Shown: positions 25,305 through 35,142, counted from the first letter of the stretch. The stretch is DNA of 53,050 bases from G020348385 sp964580235 (GCA_964580235.1 CAZOJY010000008.1:1-53050), one strand, 5' to 3'. Notes: generated by a model from the sequence alone, not told the origin. Numbers and translations: made by a program.

Positions 25305-27431
25305 ATGGGGAAAAAGAAAACACAGATATCCCTGATCCTTATTGTTATCCTCTTCCTTTTTTCCCTCAGGATGATTCACCCCTCAGCCGACCCTCCTGAA
25401 ACACTCAGCATGAGCGCCGGGCCTTACGGAGACCCAGGCGGCTATGCTTTCAACGCCAGGAACAAAATCCTCTTCGGAACATGGGAAATAGACGGTGTAA
25501 ACTCTCCTCTGTACTCAAGCCCAATCCCTGCTTTTTTGACCTATCTTTCTTTCAAGCTGTTCGGAATAGGCTTTATTCAGATGAATATAGTGCCCATCTT
25601 CTTCAGTTGCCTCTCGCTGATTTTTGTATTTTTCATAATGCGGCAAATGTTCAACGGCTCTCTATCCCTTATCATCGTAGCCATTACCCTTCTTGGGATG
25701 AATTATCTCTTCCTGATGTACAGCCGGATCGCAAACAGAGTTATGCCCATGATTTTCTTCCTTGTATTGGCCCTGTATCTCGCCCTCAAAGGGTCCAGGC
25801 ATAAAAGGTGGTACCTTTTTGCAGGGATCTCCAGCTTCTTGGCCCTTATGACCAAAGGAGTGTGCATTTATATCATCGGAGCCTTTTTCCTGGGACTCTT
25901 TGTTTACCTGGCATTTAAATGGGGGTATAAAAAAGCCTTTATCCCTTTTGGTTATTATCTTGCAGGATTTTCAGCCTGCCTTTTCCTCTGGATAATTGTC
26001 ATCTACATTCCCCATGGAGAAGATCTCAAATCCATCTCTGAACTCAATGTTTCCTTCCTCATCCCTCCCAAAAGCATCCCCAAAATGCTGTATTATTTTT
26101 GGATACGTCCCTCCCTGTTGTTGGAGAAGGCCCCTATTATTTCTTTGCTCTCCGGCCTTTCTCTTCTCCTGCTTCTCTTAAGAGCCACTCAAAAACCCAA
26201 AAGGCTTAGACTGCCCGAATGGATAATGCTCTTCTGGTTTATGATAAGCCTCATTTATTTTTCCATCATTCAACAAAGAGTAACACGGCATGTTATCCCC
26301 CAAATCATCCCGATGGTTTTTCTCTCTGCATGGCTGATCCATGATTTTCTCAGAACGGATCGTATCGTTAAACCAAAAACCCCCAACATATTCTCAGGTT
26401 TCGCTTTTTTCTTCTGGTTTCTCTTCCCGGTGAGCAAAATTTTAAAACCCATACTCGATAAATTGCCAATATCATTCTCAAATATTTGGATTGCCACTTC
26501 TGTTCTGGTTTTCAACTCTCTTCTTTTGGCATTTTTTCTCACGTTCTTAATTAAACGATGGCCTGAAAATTTTACAATTTCTCTCTCGTCAATCGTGAAG
26601 AAAACAATGTTGGCATTGATTCTCCTGGGAGTCCTGTTTTTCAATGGCCGGCAATATCTCTCTTGGGCTCTTCATCCAGAACACAAGCTCAAACATATTT
26701 CCCTTGATCTGGGCAAAGCTTTCGATCAAGCGGCCATAGCCGGACTCTGGGCTCCCGTTGTTTGTCTGGAAAACCGGCACAGGGCTCATGAGTACTTCCC
26801 CGGTGCTTTTAACGACGAAAAGGATTTCCTCAAAAAATACAAAATCACCCACGTGTTTGCCACGACTTTTTTTGGGGAGATTAACGATTACAGACGAAAT
26901 TTTCCCAAAGCCATGCAAAAGGCAAACCTTCTCGCTAAATACCCTATCTGGAGAGGAGACGTGCTTCTCTATGAGCTCATGGCGTTCCCAGGACCTCCGG
27001 GACAAAAACATCACTTTGAGGCAGAAATCTATACGCGGCACCAGGGCATGCCCAGATACGATCCCGAATCCTCGGGCAAATTTTCTGTTTTCTCAAAAAA
27101 AGGAAAATCCGGTTTTGTTACACTTGTATCGACTCCGGAAAAAATCCCTCAAGGTCGTTATCGAGTCACATTCCGGATAAAAAAAGAGAAAAATCCAGCA
27201 CGATCTCTCATGCGGATGGCCAGGATAGACGTTGTTTCTCCTGATAACAAAAGACTTCTGGGGGTAAAGGATCTCCACACAGAAAATTTTCCCGGTGACA
27301 ACAAATATTTCAAATTTTCCTTCCCTGTATATCTGAAAAAGCCTCTAAAATTAGAGATCCGTGTTTACACGGACGGTTTGATCGCTTTTTGGATTGACTG
27401 GATAAAAATCGAAGAACTCTCTGGTGTTTGA
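25305..27431 (+). CDS. GT39-like membrane glycosyltransferase with C-terminal beta domain
   Basis: The 708-aa protein has an N-terminal signal-anchor, an acidic periplasmic loop (YGDPGGYAFNARNKILFGTWEIDG) and about a dozen membrane segments to residue 455, the layout of ArnT/PMT-type transferases that use polyprenyl-phosphate sugars. Residues about 460-570 are soluble, and the last 130 residues (RYRVTFRIKKEKNPARSL onward) look like a beta-sandwich carbohydrate-binding domain. It probably attaches a sugar to a glycan or protein outside the inner membrane. The donor may come from one of the two GT2 proteins. It overlaps the open frame of the next gene, but not its chosen start. Confidence 0.78.
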   Translation: MGKKKTQISLILIVILFLFSLRMIHPSADPPETLSMSAGPYGDPGGYAFNARNKILFGTWEIDGVNSPLYSSPIPAFLTYLSFKLFGIGFIQMNIVPIFFSCLSLIFVFFIMRQMFNGSLSLIIVAITLLGMNYLFLMYSRIANRVMPMIFFLVLALYLALKGSRHKRWYLFAGISSFLALMTKGVCIYIIGAFFLGLFVYLAFKWGYKKAFIPFGYYLAGFSACLFLWIIVIYIPHGEDLKSISELNVSFLIPPKSIPKMLYYFWIRPSLLLEKAPIISLLSGLSLLLLLLRATQKPKRLRLPEWIMLFWFMISLIYFSIIQQRVTRHVIPQIIPMVFLSAWLIHDFLRTDRIVKPKTPNIFSGFAFFFWFLFPVSKILKPILDKLPISFSNIWIATSVLVFNSLLLAFFLTFLIKRWPENFTISLSSIVKKTMLALILLGVLFFNGRQYLSWALHPEHKLKHISLDLGKAFDQAAIAGLWAPVVCLENRHRAHEYFPGAFNDEKDFLKKYKITHVFATTFFGEINDYRRNFPKAMQKANLLAKYPIWRGDVLLYELMAFPGPPGQKHHFEAEIYTRHQGMPRYDPESSGKFSVFSKKGKSGFVTLVSTPEKIPQGRYRVTFRIKKEKNPARSLMRMARIDVVSPDNKRLLGVKDLHTENFPGDNKYFKFSFPVYLKKPLKLEIRVYTDGLIAFWIDWIKIEELSGV

Positions 27432-27501
27432 CTTTGCCAACCCAGTTCAGTATTTTAAGCTTGAGTCTACTCATGACCTTGTTATTGACATCGCACAACG
27501 A

Positions 27502-28203
27502 ATGAAGATTCTTGCTCTGATTCCCGCCTACAATGAAGAAAACACCATCCTGGCAGTCATCGAAGAGACGCAAAGACATCTCCCTGAGGCCGATATTCTC
27601 GTCGTCAACGATGGATCCACGGATAACACCAAAGCCATTCTGTCCTCTCACAAGAGCATTATCGTCCTGCACCATCCGTATAACATGGGAATCGGAGGAG
27701 CCATCTGGACAGGCTTCAACTTTTTTGTCAGAAACAGCTATGAATACCTGGTCAGGATCGATGGAGATGGGCAGCACCCTCCTTCCCAAGCACGAATGCT
27801 GCTTGAACCCCTGCAAAAAAAGGAAGCTGATCTTGTCATTGGTTCACGTTTCATCACCCGGAAGGGTTATCTCTCCTCAATGGGCCGGCGGGGGGGGATA
27901 AAACTTTTGGACATCCTGACGGCATTCCTTCTTAAAGAGAAAATCACGGATAACACATCTGGATTCAGGGCCTACAGCCGCAGGGCGGTCAGCCTGTTGG
28001 CAAAAGATTACCCGTTTGACTATCCAGAGCCTATTGAAGTCTATCTTCTCAGCAGAAAAGGTCTCAAAATCAGGGAAGTTTCAGCAAAAATGAGGCAGAG
28101 AAAAGGGGGCGTTACATCTATAAGTCTTTTGCACAGTTATTATTATTTGATAAAGGTTCTGCTCACTATTTTTGTGAATTTTTTATACGGAGGGAAAAAA
28201 TGA
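27502..28203 (+). CDS. GT2 glycosyltransferase (DPM1-like)
   Basis: Starting at the ATG at 27502, the product is about 233 aa and opens MKILALIPAYNEENTI, the standard GT2 start. VVNDGSTDNT and RIDGDGQHPP carry the nucleotide and metal-binding acidic residues, and TDNTSGFRAYSRRAV matches DPM1-like transferases. No C-terminal membrane pair is present; the next gene, DUF2304, overlaps by 4 bases and may provide the membrane part, a pairing seen in many bacteria. It probably makes a polyprenyl-phosphate sugar. The frame is open from GTG 27424 within the previous gene, but that N-terminus is unlike the family. Confidence 0.87.
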   Translation: MKILALIPAYNEENTILAVIEETQRHLPEADILVVNDGSTDNTKAILSSHKSIIVLHHPYNMGIGGAIWTGFNFFVRNSYEYLVRIDGDGQHPPSQARMLLEPLQKKEADLVIGSRFITRKGYLSSMGRRGGIKLLDILTAFLLKEKITDNTSGFRAYSRRAVSLLAKDYPFDYPEPIEVYLLSRKGLKIREVSAKMRQRKGGVTSISLLHSYYYLIKVLLTIFVNFLYGGKK

Positions 28204-28568
28204 ATCCTTATCCAATAAACTTCGTTCAAATCTTTAGCATTCTGTTTTCTTTATTCCTTCTGGCTCTCATTGTTTTATTGATAAGAAGGAAAAAAATTAG
28301 AGAGGAATATGCCATCTTGTGGATTGTTATCTTTATGATCTTTCTCATCCTCTCGATATTCAGGGGTCTGATTGATAAAATTTCCTCATTGCTGGGAATC
28401 CAGTACCAACCCGCTTCCCTTTTTCTCATTTTAATCGGCTGCTCCTTCCTGTTGCTGTTTCATTTCTCGCTTGTAATCTCGGATATGAAAAAAAAAATAA
28501 ATAGACTCGCCACATCATTAACAATTTTAGAAGAAAGCCTCTCTAAGGGAAAAGATAATCCGTCCTAA
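28200..28568 (+). CDS. DUF2304 membrane protein
   Basis: The 122-aa protein has three hydrophobic segments (about 7-26, 37-55 and 70-90) and the conserved KIREEYAILWI typical of DUF2304. It is commonly encoded next to DPM1-like GT2 genes, as here with a 4-base overlap (ATGA). It is proposed to anchor or regulate the transferase. Its stop codon overlaps the end of the convergent acyltransferase gene by 4 bases. Confidence 0.85.
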   Translation: MNPYPINFVQIFSILFSLFLLALIVLLIRRKKIREEYAILWIVIFMIFLILSIFRGLIDKISSLLGIQYQPASLFLILIGCSFLLLFHFSLVISDMKKKINRLATSLTILEESLSKGKDNPS

Positions 28569-29320
28569 TCCTTGCGGCTTCTTATTTTCGTGGCAGGAAC
28601 ACCGACAAGGACCGAATAGGCAGGAAAGGAATGAGTCACAACCGCGCCGGCTCCAACAACACATCCTTTTCCCAATGAAACACCATCCAATACGATCACC
28701 GAGGCTCCCAACCATGCGTCCTCATCGATCGTTATTCCTCCTTTTGCCAAAGAAGGCTGGAACATGATAGGAATGTCCGTTCTCTCGAAGCTGTGGTTTC
28801 CTCCAGCCACCAGATAACAGTATCCTGCTAAAAAACTGTGCTTTCCCACAGTGATCTTTTCCTCAGAGAGGAGAGAGCATCCTGCAGAGATGTTGGCATA
28901 ATCTCCCAACTCGATGGAACCGCCCTTGCAACTGAGGATTGTGTTTCGCCCGATGATGGCGTTTTTCCCTATGCGGATGCCTTGATCCTCCTCTCCCTTG
29001 GCATCCAGCACAGCATAATCATCGATATAGGAATTGTCGCCAATGACTATTTTATGAGGATGGCGGAGGGTGATATGGTGGCCAAAAATGACTCCCTTCC
29101 CAACTTTACTCAGGATTAACGGGTAAAAAATTTTGCGCAAAAAAAGGCCTAATGCCCCGGGAATTCCGGAAAACAAAAGGACAATGCCTTCATATTTTAT
29201 AATCTGCCAGAGATTTCTCTTCCCTAAAAAAAGATCTAGGTACTTCTTGTGCGCAGATTTCTTCTGGTCCAAAAGGGCCTTTTGGACGCTGCCCTTCTCT
29301 TGATCCGGAGGATTCGCCAT
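28565..29320 (-). CDS. Left-handed beta-helix acyltransferase (hexapeptide repeats)
   Basis: The 251-aa protein carries hexapeptide-repeat turns (IGKNAIIGRNTILSC, IELGDYANISAGC, ITIDEDAWLGASVIVLDGVSLGKGCVVGAG), the signature of trimeric acetyltransferases. A membrane-proximal hydrophobic stretch (IVLLFSGIPGALGLFL) precedes them. Family members O-acetylate sugars such as those of capsules and LPS. No ribosome-binding sequence is found, and its best promoter leaves about 4 bases of leader. It converges with DUF2304, the two 3' ends overlapping by 4 bases. Confidence 0.88.
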   Translation of the reverse strand: MANPPDQEKGSVQKALLDQKKSAHKKYLDLFLGKRNLWQIIKYEGIVLLFSGIPGALGLFLRKIFYPLILSKVGKGVIFGHHITLRHPHKIVIGDNSYIDDYAVLDAKGEEDQGIRIGKNAIIGRNTILSCKGGSIELGDYANISAGCSLLSEEKITVGKHSFLAGYCYLVAGGNHSFERTDIPIMFQPSLAKGGITIDEDAWLGASVIVLDGVSLGKGCVVGAGAVVTHSFPAYSVLVGVPATKIRSRKD

Positions 29321-29330
29321 TTTTGAAGGT

Positions 29331-29359
29331 ATATTACGCTAATTCCTGAGGAAGCGCAA
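29331..29359 (-). promoter_or_regulatory. Candidate promoter of the acyltransferase gene, very short leader
   Basis: TTGCGC (29354-29359) and TAATAT (29331-29336) on the minus strand are 17 bases apart. The expected transcription start is about 4 bases before the ATG at 29320. Confidence 0.45.
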
Positions 29360-29370
29360 GATTCGTCCCT

Positions 29371-30147
29371 TCACTTCTTTCTGTTGAGCCTTCTCGTCAA
29401 CAAAACGAATTTGACATAATCAGTGATCCCAGGCTCAAAATGATGCGCGTATTTTTTTTCGTATCCGTATTTGTCAAAATCAAGATCTACTTTTTCTGAT
29501 CTTTCAATTTTCTCAATGGCCTTTTTTACATTTTTATCCACCAACAACGTAAGGGAGAGCAATAGATGGGACAAATCGATTCTCTCGAGCTTAAAAATAT
29601 CAACATAATCTTGGAGAATCAATTCCCCTCCATCAGCAATTTTGCTCACATAATGGACACTGATTCCGACAGAATCAAAATTTTCTTCTAGAATTGCCCA
29701 AAACCAACTCATCCAGCCTCTGTATCTTGGAATGATTCCCAAATGGCTGTTCACGATAGGAACATTCAATTCAAACCATCTCCTCCTCAACAGAGATGTC
29801 CCGAAAACCAAAACCAAATCAGGTTTAAACTCCTTGGCTTTCAGAAGGGCTTGGTCGTCATTGATGTTCTTAACCTTATGATCGGGGTTGAGCTTAGCGG
29901 AAAAATTAAGTCTCCCCCTAAAAAGTCTCTCTGTCTTCCTCTTGAGGAAGAAAAAAAAGTAGACAAAAAACAAACATCTATCAATTTTAGATATTAGGTT
30001 GTGTTTTTTTCGCTTGAATGTTCTTTTTAACACATGAGCGTAACTTTGATCTTCCTGGATGATCAAAACGCTGACAAACTTTTTGACCAAATTTGAAATG
30101 ACATAATTGTTGAATACACTCGCAGAAGACAGAATAAGAAGTCTCAA
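29371..30147 (-). CDS. Formyltransferase-fold enzyme
   Basis: The 258-aa protein has the formyltransferase core: PDLVLVFGTSLLRRRWFELNVPIVNSHLGIIPRYRG contains the Asn-x-His catalytic pair and the following loop, and an Asp follows in KIADGG. This fold is used by methionyl-tRNA formyltransferase and by enzymes that formylate amino sugars; the glycan locus favours the latter. Translation begins at TTG 30147, one base after the TylF-like stop, with GAGGAAA just upstream. N-terminal residues 45-75 are basic and hydrophobic, unusual for the family. Confidence 0.7.
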   Translation of the reverse strand: MRLLILSSASVFNNYVISNLVKKFVSVLIIQEDQSYAHVLKRTFKRKKHNLISKIDRCLFFVYFFFFLKRKTERLFRGRLNFSAKLNPDHKVKNINDDQALLKAKEFKPDLVLVFGTSLLRRRWFELNVPIVNSHLGIIPRYRGWMSWFWAILEENFDSVGISVHYVSKIADGGELILQDYVDIFKLERIDLSHLLLSLTLLVDKNVKKAIEKIERSEKVDLDFDKYGYEKKYAHHFEPGITDYVKFVLLTRRLNRKK

Positions 30148-30999
30148 TTATTTCCTCATGTAAGCGATTGTATCGGCAATAAGAGATAATCCGCTGCCGG
30201 CCCCGAATATGACAGGCGGGCATTGGTTGAGATTTTCTCTCCACCAACGCCGATCCAAAATGCCCATAATGTAGCCCGGATACATGGCTTCGTGTGTGAA
30301 AAAAAGGCCTCCGGGCTTGAGATGAGGCCAGAGCACTTTTATACAATCCCGGGCAGAACTCACCAAATCCACATCGATAAAAATAAACGCAGGGTTGGCA
30401 TCGAATCCGTCCAGAGATTCAGAAAAAAAACCCGGAATGAGCTCACACACATCCAAACATCCATATCGGGCAACATTGTTTTTCACTTCATCCAACGTTC
30501 CTCTGTACTGTCCGGCCTGAAATCTGTATTTCTGTCCATATTCCCTATCCTGCCTGACATAGGCTTCCCTCTCGTTTTTAGGCTCGGGCAGTCCTTGAAA
30601 AGAATCAAATACATAAAGTTTCCGCCGGGTGTGTTCCGCCAGAAGAGACAGCTTTGCAGTGCTTCCCCCTTTGTAGCATCCGCACTCGACTATAGGGCCG
30701 GGAACATCGAGGCCCAAAATATATTCGGCCATCAGGACAAATTGGAAAGGAGAATGACCGCAGGTGATCTTTTTTTGGATTCTCGCAAATCTTTTCAATA
30801 GATGTTTACGAAAATTTCTTTCTTTGACTGTTTTCCCGGATTTGACAAACTGCCGGAATTCATTGCGCATTAAGATATACCGGGAAACGCTTCCCCAAAA
30901 TCCATAAAGCTCAACAGATCTTCTGACAATCCTAAAAAATTTTCCGGTCACTTCTTCGATCTCTCGATCTTGTGCGAGAATAAATTCTTCTTTCTCCAT
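30148..30999 (-). CDS. TylF/MycF-type O-methyltransferase
   Basis: With the ATG at 30999 (preceded by GAGG) the product is 283 aa. VECGCYKGGSTAKLS is motif I of the macrocin O-methyltransferase group, followed by LYVFDSFQGLPEP, and FIFIDVDLVSSARDCI holds the metal-binding acidic residues. Family members methylate sugars of macrolides or glycans using SAM and Mg2+. It is immediately followed by the formyltransferase-like gene (TTG next to the stop), so the two are probably made together. Confidence 0.82.
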   Translation of the reverse strand: MEKEEFILAQDREIEEVTGKFFRIVRRSVELYGFWGSVSRYILMRNEFRQFVKSGKTVKERNFRKHLLKRFARIQKKITCGHSPFQFVLMAEYILGLDVPGPIVECGCYKGGSTAKLSLLAEHTRRKLYVFDSFQGLPEPKNEREAYVRQDREYGQKYRFQAGQYRGTLDEVKNNVARYGCLDVCELIPGFFSESLDGFDANPAFIFIDVDLVSSARDCIKVLWPHLKPGGLFFTHEAMYPGYIMGILDRRWWRENLNQCPPVIFGAGSGLSLIADTIAYMRK

Positions 31000-31030
31000 G
31001 ATTAACCTCAAAATATTTATCTAGTCCATT

Positions 31031-31927
31031 CTACAAGTCAGACAAATATTTACAGACTTTCGGACCTAACCATAGTGCAACACCGGAGGGGATTTTTTTC
31101 CAGGTGCGGGACGCAAAAATGTATTTTTTATACACATTGCTGGGTTTGGGCTGAATGATATCTATTTTAACCGGGAGTGCCCCCCATCTCGTCTTAAAAA
31201 TATAAGTCCCGCCTCCATAACTGGAGCGGCCAAAGTCATAGATCATCTTACGTTTAAGAAAGGCATCCTTTATGGTCTCCCAATACACGACTAAACCGGG
31301 ACGATCATCCAAGTATGGGCTCCGTGTCCCTGACCACGGGATCCAGGAGATCTTTTGGTCATCAAGGATAACAGCAGCGGACTTTGGGATAGTTTTGTCA
31401 TACAGCACATAAAAAGTTGTCTCAAGATTTTTTGAGAGCATTCTAAAAAGCCTTGGGCTAAACACTGGCGTGCCATGTTTGTGCATGACATCGGCAAAGA
31501 TATCATAAAAATCCTTGATGAGTTCGTCAGAATTTCCCTTTTTAACAACCTTTTCTTCCGAAGTGAACTGCCGGATGTATCTTTTGTTTCTTTTCGAGAC
31601 CACTGTCTGGAACAATTCCTCTATATCTTTTTTTCGCAAATCGATCCTCATTGTCACGGTATCGAGCTCATGAAAATCTTTAAACTCGGGATTCAATACT
31701 CTCATTTGGTAATCTTTTTCTTTTAACTTTCCTAGCATATCTCTGGCTTGATGGCTTGTTATATCTGTATAATTCAGTAATGGGAGGTAAGAATATGTTT
31801 TTTTTCCCCATAACGAAGGAACGACAGCAAATTCTTCATAAAACCTGTATTGGTACAATCCTTTCAAAACAAATTTCCATTTTTCTATAAACTCTCCAGA
31901 AAAAGTGAGGTTAAACAAACTTTTCAT
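31031..31927 (-). CDS. FemAB/GNAT-like acyltransferase
   Basis: The 298-aa protein lacks membrane segments. The stretch VMHKHGTPVFSPRLFRML, then IPKSAAVIL and RSSYGGGTYIFKTRWG, resembles FemAB-related proteins found with exosortase/PEP-CTERM and exopolysaccharide loci, which are thought to transfer amino-acyl or acyl groups. No exosortase gene lies in this window. It is 31 bases upstream of the TylF-like gene on the same strand. The substrate is unknown. Confidence 0.7.
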   Translation of the reverse strand: MKSLFNLTFSGEFIEKWKFVLKGLYQYRFYEEFAVVPSLWGKKTYSYLPLLNYTDITSHQARDMLGKLKEKDYQMRVLNPEFKDFHELDTVTMRIDLRKKDIEELFQTVVSKRNKRYIRQFTSEEKVVKKGNSDELIKDFYDIFADVMHKHGTPVFSPRLFRMLSKNLETTFYVLYDKTIPKSAAVILDDQKISWIPWSGTRSPYLDDRPGLVVYWETIKDAFLKRKMIYDFGRSSYGGGTYIFKTRWGALPVKIDIIQPKPSNVYKKYIFASRTWKKIPSGVALWLGPKVCKYLSDL

Positions 31928-32031
31928 TGAAATTTCTCAGCAAATCTTATTATATCCAAAATCGAGGTTTGACCTAAAGCGCTTTTTTGTATTGCTTTGA
32001 CCAGGCCTGGTTTTCTTTGTTGGCTTTTTAT

Positions 32032-32060
32032 TTGACAAAGAGCCAAAATTCCTTTATAAG
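32032..32060 (+). promoter_or_regulatory. Promoter of the AMIN protein gene
   Basis: TTGACA (32032-32037) and TATAAG (32055-32060) are 17 bases apart. The leader of about 48 bases ends in GAGGAGGAA, an excellent ribosome-binding sequence. Confidence 0.7.
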
Positions 32061-32114
32061 GTAATACCGATTTTCCCTTTATGTCGAGAAAAAATGAATA
32101 CTGAGGAGGAACGG

Positions 32115-33176
32115 ATGCAAAGAGCGAGAACATCGGTTATCCTATTGTCCCTGTTTCTATTCGCCGCCCATCTTCTTGCTGTCCAACCGGCACAAGTGGC
32201 TGAATTGAAAAACATAAGTTTCGAGAAAAAAAACAGTCAAATCGAAGTCAGGATTGAATATCCTAACAGCATCCCCTATGATAGTTTTTCGCTTATGAAT
32301 CCTAACCGACTTGTATTAGACTTCATGGGCATTAGAAAAGTCTCCTCCCCGCCGATGGTCGGAATTGACAAAATAGGAATCGTGAGCTTTCGAAGCGCTT
32401 TAAACAGGCCGGGTGTTGCCAGAGTCGTTTTCAACTTCACGGATGAGACTCCCCAATACAGGATCGAGGAAACAGAATCGGGGCTAACCATAACTTTTTG
32501 GAAAGAAGAGAGGAATGTGGAGCAAAAGGAGCCTGAACAAGTGCTCCAGGAAACAGTTAAGCCCCCGGTCGAAGAAAAAGCCAAAATCGTTCGCGAGATA
32601 AAAAAACCCGTCCAGACCAAAGCCAGATATGCCGGCCCGATGGAAAAAGTCAGCACAAAAAAAAAGATGGCATTGGGTTTTTCAGCTGGTTATTTGACGC
32701 TTCAGGATGAAGCTTTTAAAGAAACCTATGGAGAAGGCGGCGGGTTTTTTAAGGGAGAATATTCATTCTTTCTGCCTGTGAAAGTTGAAAGTTTTGACAT
32801 TTGGACAGGTTTTACCTATTTCAAAAAAGCCGGAAAAACCACTATCACGCAAGAAGTTCTGACGCTCAAAATCACCAACCTTTCTGTTGCCTTGCGCTAT
32901 TTACTGCCGCTTTCGAAGTTCACCCCGTTTGTGGGAGCTGGAATTGACTATATTGTCTACAAGGAAGTCTTACCCGAAGATTATATAATTGGTTCTGTAG
33001 GAGGATCGGACCTGGGATTTCACGTGCAGGGTGGGACATATTTCGATGCCCTGCCTTATTTGTCTTTTAAGGTTCACATCAAATACCTCTGGTCCAAAAC
33101 AGATGCGGACGGACTGGAAGTCAATCTTGGAGGCGTAGAATACGGTGCAGGGCTGGTCTTCCGTTTTAACCTTTAA
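32115..33176 (+). CDS. AMIN-domain protein with C-terminal outer-membrane beta-barrel
   Basis: The ATG at 32115 follows GAGGAGGAA, giving 353 aa with a signal peptide ending near Ala-Val-Gln. Residues about 30-135 form an AMIN domain (FEKKNSQIEVRIEYPN, NRLVLDFMGI, GVARVVFNF), a domain that localises proteins to the cell wall or secretin complexes. A charged, Pro-rich linker (about 140-185) leads to alternating amphipathic beta strands up to a final VFRFNL, typical of an outer-membrane barrel ending in an aromatic-rich strand. The layout suggests an envelope-spanning link. It converges with the propeller gene at 33286. Confidence 0.78.
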   Translation: MQRARTSVILLSLFLFAAHLLAVQPAQVAELKNISFEKKNSQIEVRIEYPNSIPYDSFSLMNPNRLVLDFMGIRKVSSPPMVGIDKIGIVSFRSALNRPGVARVVFNFTDETPQYRIEETESGLTITFWKEERNVEQKEPEQVLQETVKPPVEEKAKIVREIKKPVQTKARYAGPMEKVSTKKKMALGFSAGYLTLQDEAFKETYGEGGGFFKGEYSFFLPVKVESFDIWTGFTYFKKAGKTTITQEVLTLKITNLSVALRYLLPLSKFTPFVGAGIDYIVYKEVLPEDYIIGSVGGSDLGFHVQGGTYFDALPYLSFKVHIKYLWSKTDADGLEVNLGGVEYGAGLVFRFNL

Positions 33177-33285
33177 GCAGCCCTTCTTGTTCCCTTTTTA
33201 TTCCACGCCGCAGATGTAATCGGACATCCCCTTTATCCTAAATGTGCAAAGGAAAAAACCAGGTCAACCGAAGCTGGAGCCGGGT

Positions 33286-35085
33286 TTATTTTATGGTAAA
33301 TGTTTTTATGGAATTCGTTGTATCGCTTTTCTCTTTCTTATTATTGGTGGAAGACCCTCCTATTGTTATTTTCGCAGGGTCTTTTCCGGTTCGACCTTTA
33401 TCATCGACAGCCCAGAGTTCATAATTATAGGATTTTCCTTTTAAGGTATGGCGGCGTGTGTACTCAAACGTTGTAGCCGGCAGCTCCTCTAGAAAAATAT
33501 TATTCACGCCATCCAGTTCATAAACCCGGTAGCTTTCTATGTTCCTGTTAAGAGGATTGGATTCCCAGGTTAATTTATGGATGTATTCTCTGTAGAACAG
33601 GGCTTTGTTCTCCAGAACCTGCCCGGAAAAATTGAGGGGAGGGTAAATCGGAGGGGCTAAAACTTCCAAATGGACCGTGACCGTCTGCGGGCTGTTAATG
33701 GCCTGTTTGCTCGAAACCTCAATTGTGCCGGTGTAAGTTCCCTCATCCAGATTGTAGGCATCAACTGTCACCTGAGTCTCTTGTTCCTCATCTTGAACTA
33801 GATTCCCATTTGTCGGTGTGGCAGTCAGCCAATCTTGGTCAACATTAAGCGTATAATTCAGCGATTTTTCCCCGATATTCTTGACCATAAAATTCAGGGG
33901 ATCGGGATTCTGTCCCTCCACCGTAAATGATAAGCTCCTCGGTTCCAGCTGGATAAATGGATCGGCGGGGGGGACAGCAACTTTTTTGTAATAGATGTCC
34001 CCACGATCTCTCCAGACAAAGTGGGCATACCCGTTATCATCTATCCAAACCCTGGGAAACAGGGCGTCTGTTCCCGGTTCGATCTGAACGGGCAACTCCC
34101 ACTTGCCTCCAATGACTTTCTTAGCATAATAGGCCGACTCACCAGACGAATCGCTCTGAATCCAACAGGCCACCAAAATATTGTTATTGTACCTTAAATC
34201 GCCAAATTGCTGCTTGGAATACTTGTTGGAAATAGACTGGCTGCCTTTCCATGTTCCATTGATTTTACTTCTGTACATAAAATTCCCTGTCTTCGTCGCA
34301 TAGACTAGGTGGACATCACCATTATCATCCACTTCCAGTTCTGGTCTATAGCCTACACCCGCAATCTCAAATTTAGGAACATCACGCCACTGGGAACCGC
34401 GCATCGCCTCCTTGTAATAAAGCCTCCAGGGAGGAGAATCCCCAATGCCTTCCATGTAGACAACGTGGATTTTATCATTAAACACTTTAAACGCAGGATG
34501 AGTGCTGTTGTCATTGGCCGTCCAGACGAATCTTTCGTAAGCTGAAGGCCAGGACGTTTCTTCGATTAACTTTGACTGCATAACGATGTCATGACCCAGA
34601 TAAGGATTAGCATTTTCATGATGCCAAACAATAAAAAGCCTGTCGCCTTCTATATCAATTTTCTGCCAGGCGGAATTTTCTTCGCTGCGCCAGATCATCT
34701 CAGGATTGGACCACGCGTTTGTATCAGGATCATAAACAGCATGATAGATCTCCCGATTTAGCCGGGACTTTCCATCGGCAAAAGCAATATGGAACTTTCC
34801 CTCAGAATCTACGTCAAGCTGAGGGCTCCAGCCCTGTAAGCTTGTAATCTTTGCATTTAATGCTCCAGACCACTGGCCGTTTTTATAGACATTAAACCAG
34901 AGTATTCCAGCCTCAGGCCCACCTTCTGGCCAAACAGCCAAAATCACGCCCTCTTCATTGACGGCAATAGAAGGAAATCCCGAATCGGATCCGGTTCGAG
35001 AAATGTTCTCGGCCCCATAAACAGCAAGAGGGATGATCAAGGTTAATATGAGAAAAATCCGAAAATATCTTATGAATCTCATCAT
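33286..35085 (-). CDS. Secreted propeller/BACON-like/FN3-like protein
   Basis: The 599-aa protein has an N-terminal signal peptide, then about 370 residues of repeated motifs such as FPSIAVNEEGVILAVWPEG, SPQLDVDSEGKFHIAFADG and RPELEVDDNGDVHLVYAT. These look like blades of a sialidase/BNR-type propeller. A BACON-like module follows (LEPRSLSFTVEGQNP to QTVTVHLEV), then a Fn3-like domain with YPPLNFSGQVLENKALF. A larger paralogue lies at 39275-41818. AGGAGG precedes the start. It is probably a surface or secreted carbohydrate- or protein-binding factor; catalytic residues are not evident. Confidence 0.7.
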   Translation of the reverse strand: MMRFIRYFRIFLILTLIIPLAVYGAENISRTGSDSGFPSIAVNEEGVILAVWPEGGPEAGILWFNVYKNGQWSGALNAKITSLQGWSPQLDVDSEGKFHIAFADGKSRLNREIYHAVYDPDTNAWSNPEMIWRSEENSAWQKIDIEGDRLFIVWHHENANPYLGHDIVMQSKLIEETSWPSAYERFVWTANDNSTHPAFKVFNDKIHVVYMEGIGDSPPWRLYYKEAMRGSQWRDVPKFEIAGVGYRPELEVDDNGDVHLVYATKTGNFMYRSKINGTWKGSQSISNKYSKQQFGDLRYNNNILVACWIQSDSSGESAYYAKKVIGGKWELPVQIEPGTDALFPRVWIDDNGYAHFVWRDRGDIYYKKVAVPPADPFIQLEPRSLSFTVEGQNPDPLNFMVKNIGEKSLNYTLNVDQDWLTATPTNGNLVQDEEQETQVTVDAYNLDEGTYTGTIEVSSKQAINSPQTVTVHLEVLAPPIYPPLNFSGQVLENKALFYREYIHKLTWESNPLNRNIESYRVYELDGVNNIFLEELPATTFEYTRRHTLKGKSYNYELWAVDDKGRTGKDPAKITIGGSSTNNKKEKSDTTNSIKTFTIK

Positions 35086-35113
35086 ATCTTCCTCCTAAAA
35101 ATTTTAATGGGAT

Positions 35114-35142
35114 ATATTATCTGATTAAAATTCCCTTGTCAA
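35114..35142 (-). promoter_or_regulatory. Promoter of the 599-aa secreted protein gene
   Basis: Consensus TTGACA (35137-35142) and TAATAT (35114-35119) are 17 bases apart on the minus strand. The leader is about 22 bases and contains AGGAGG. Confidence 0.7.
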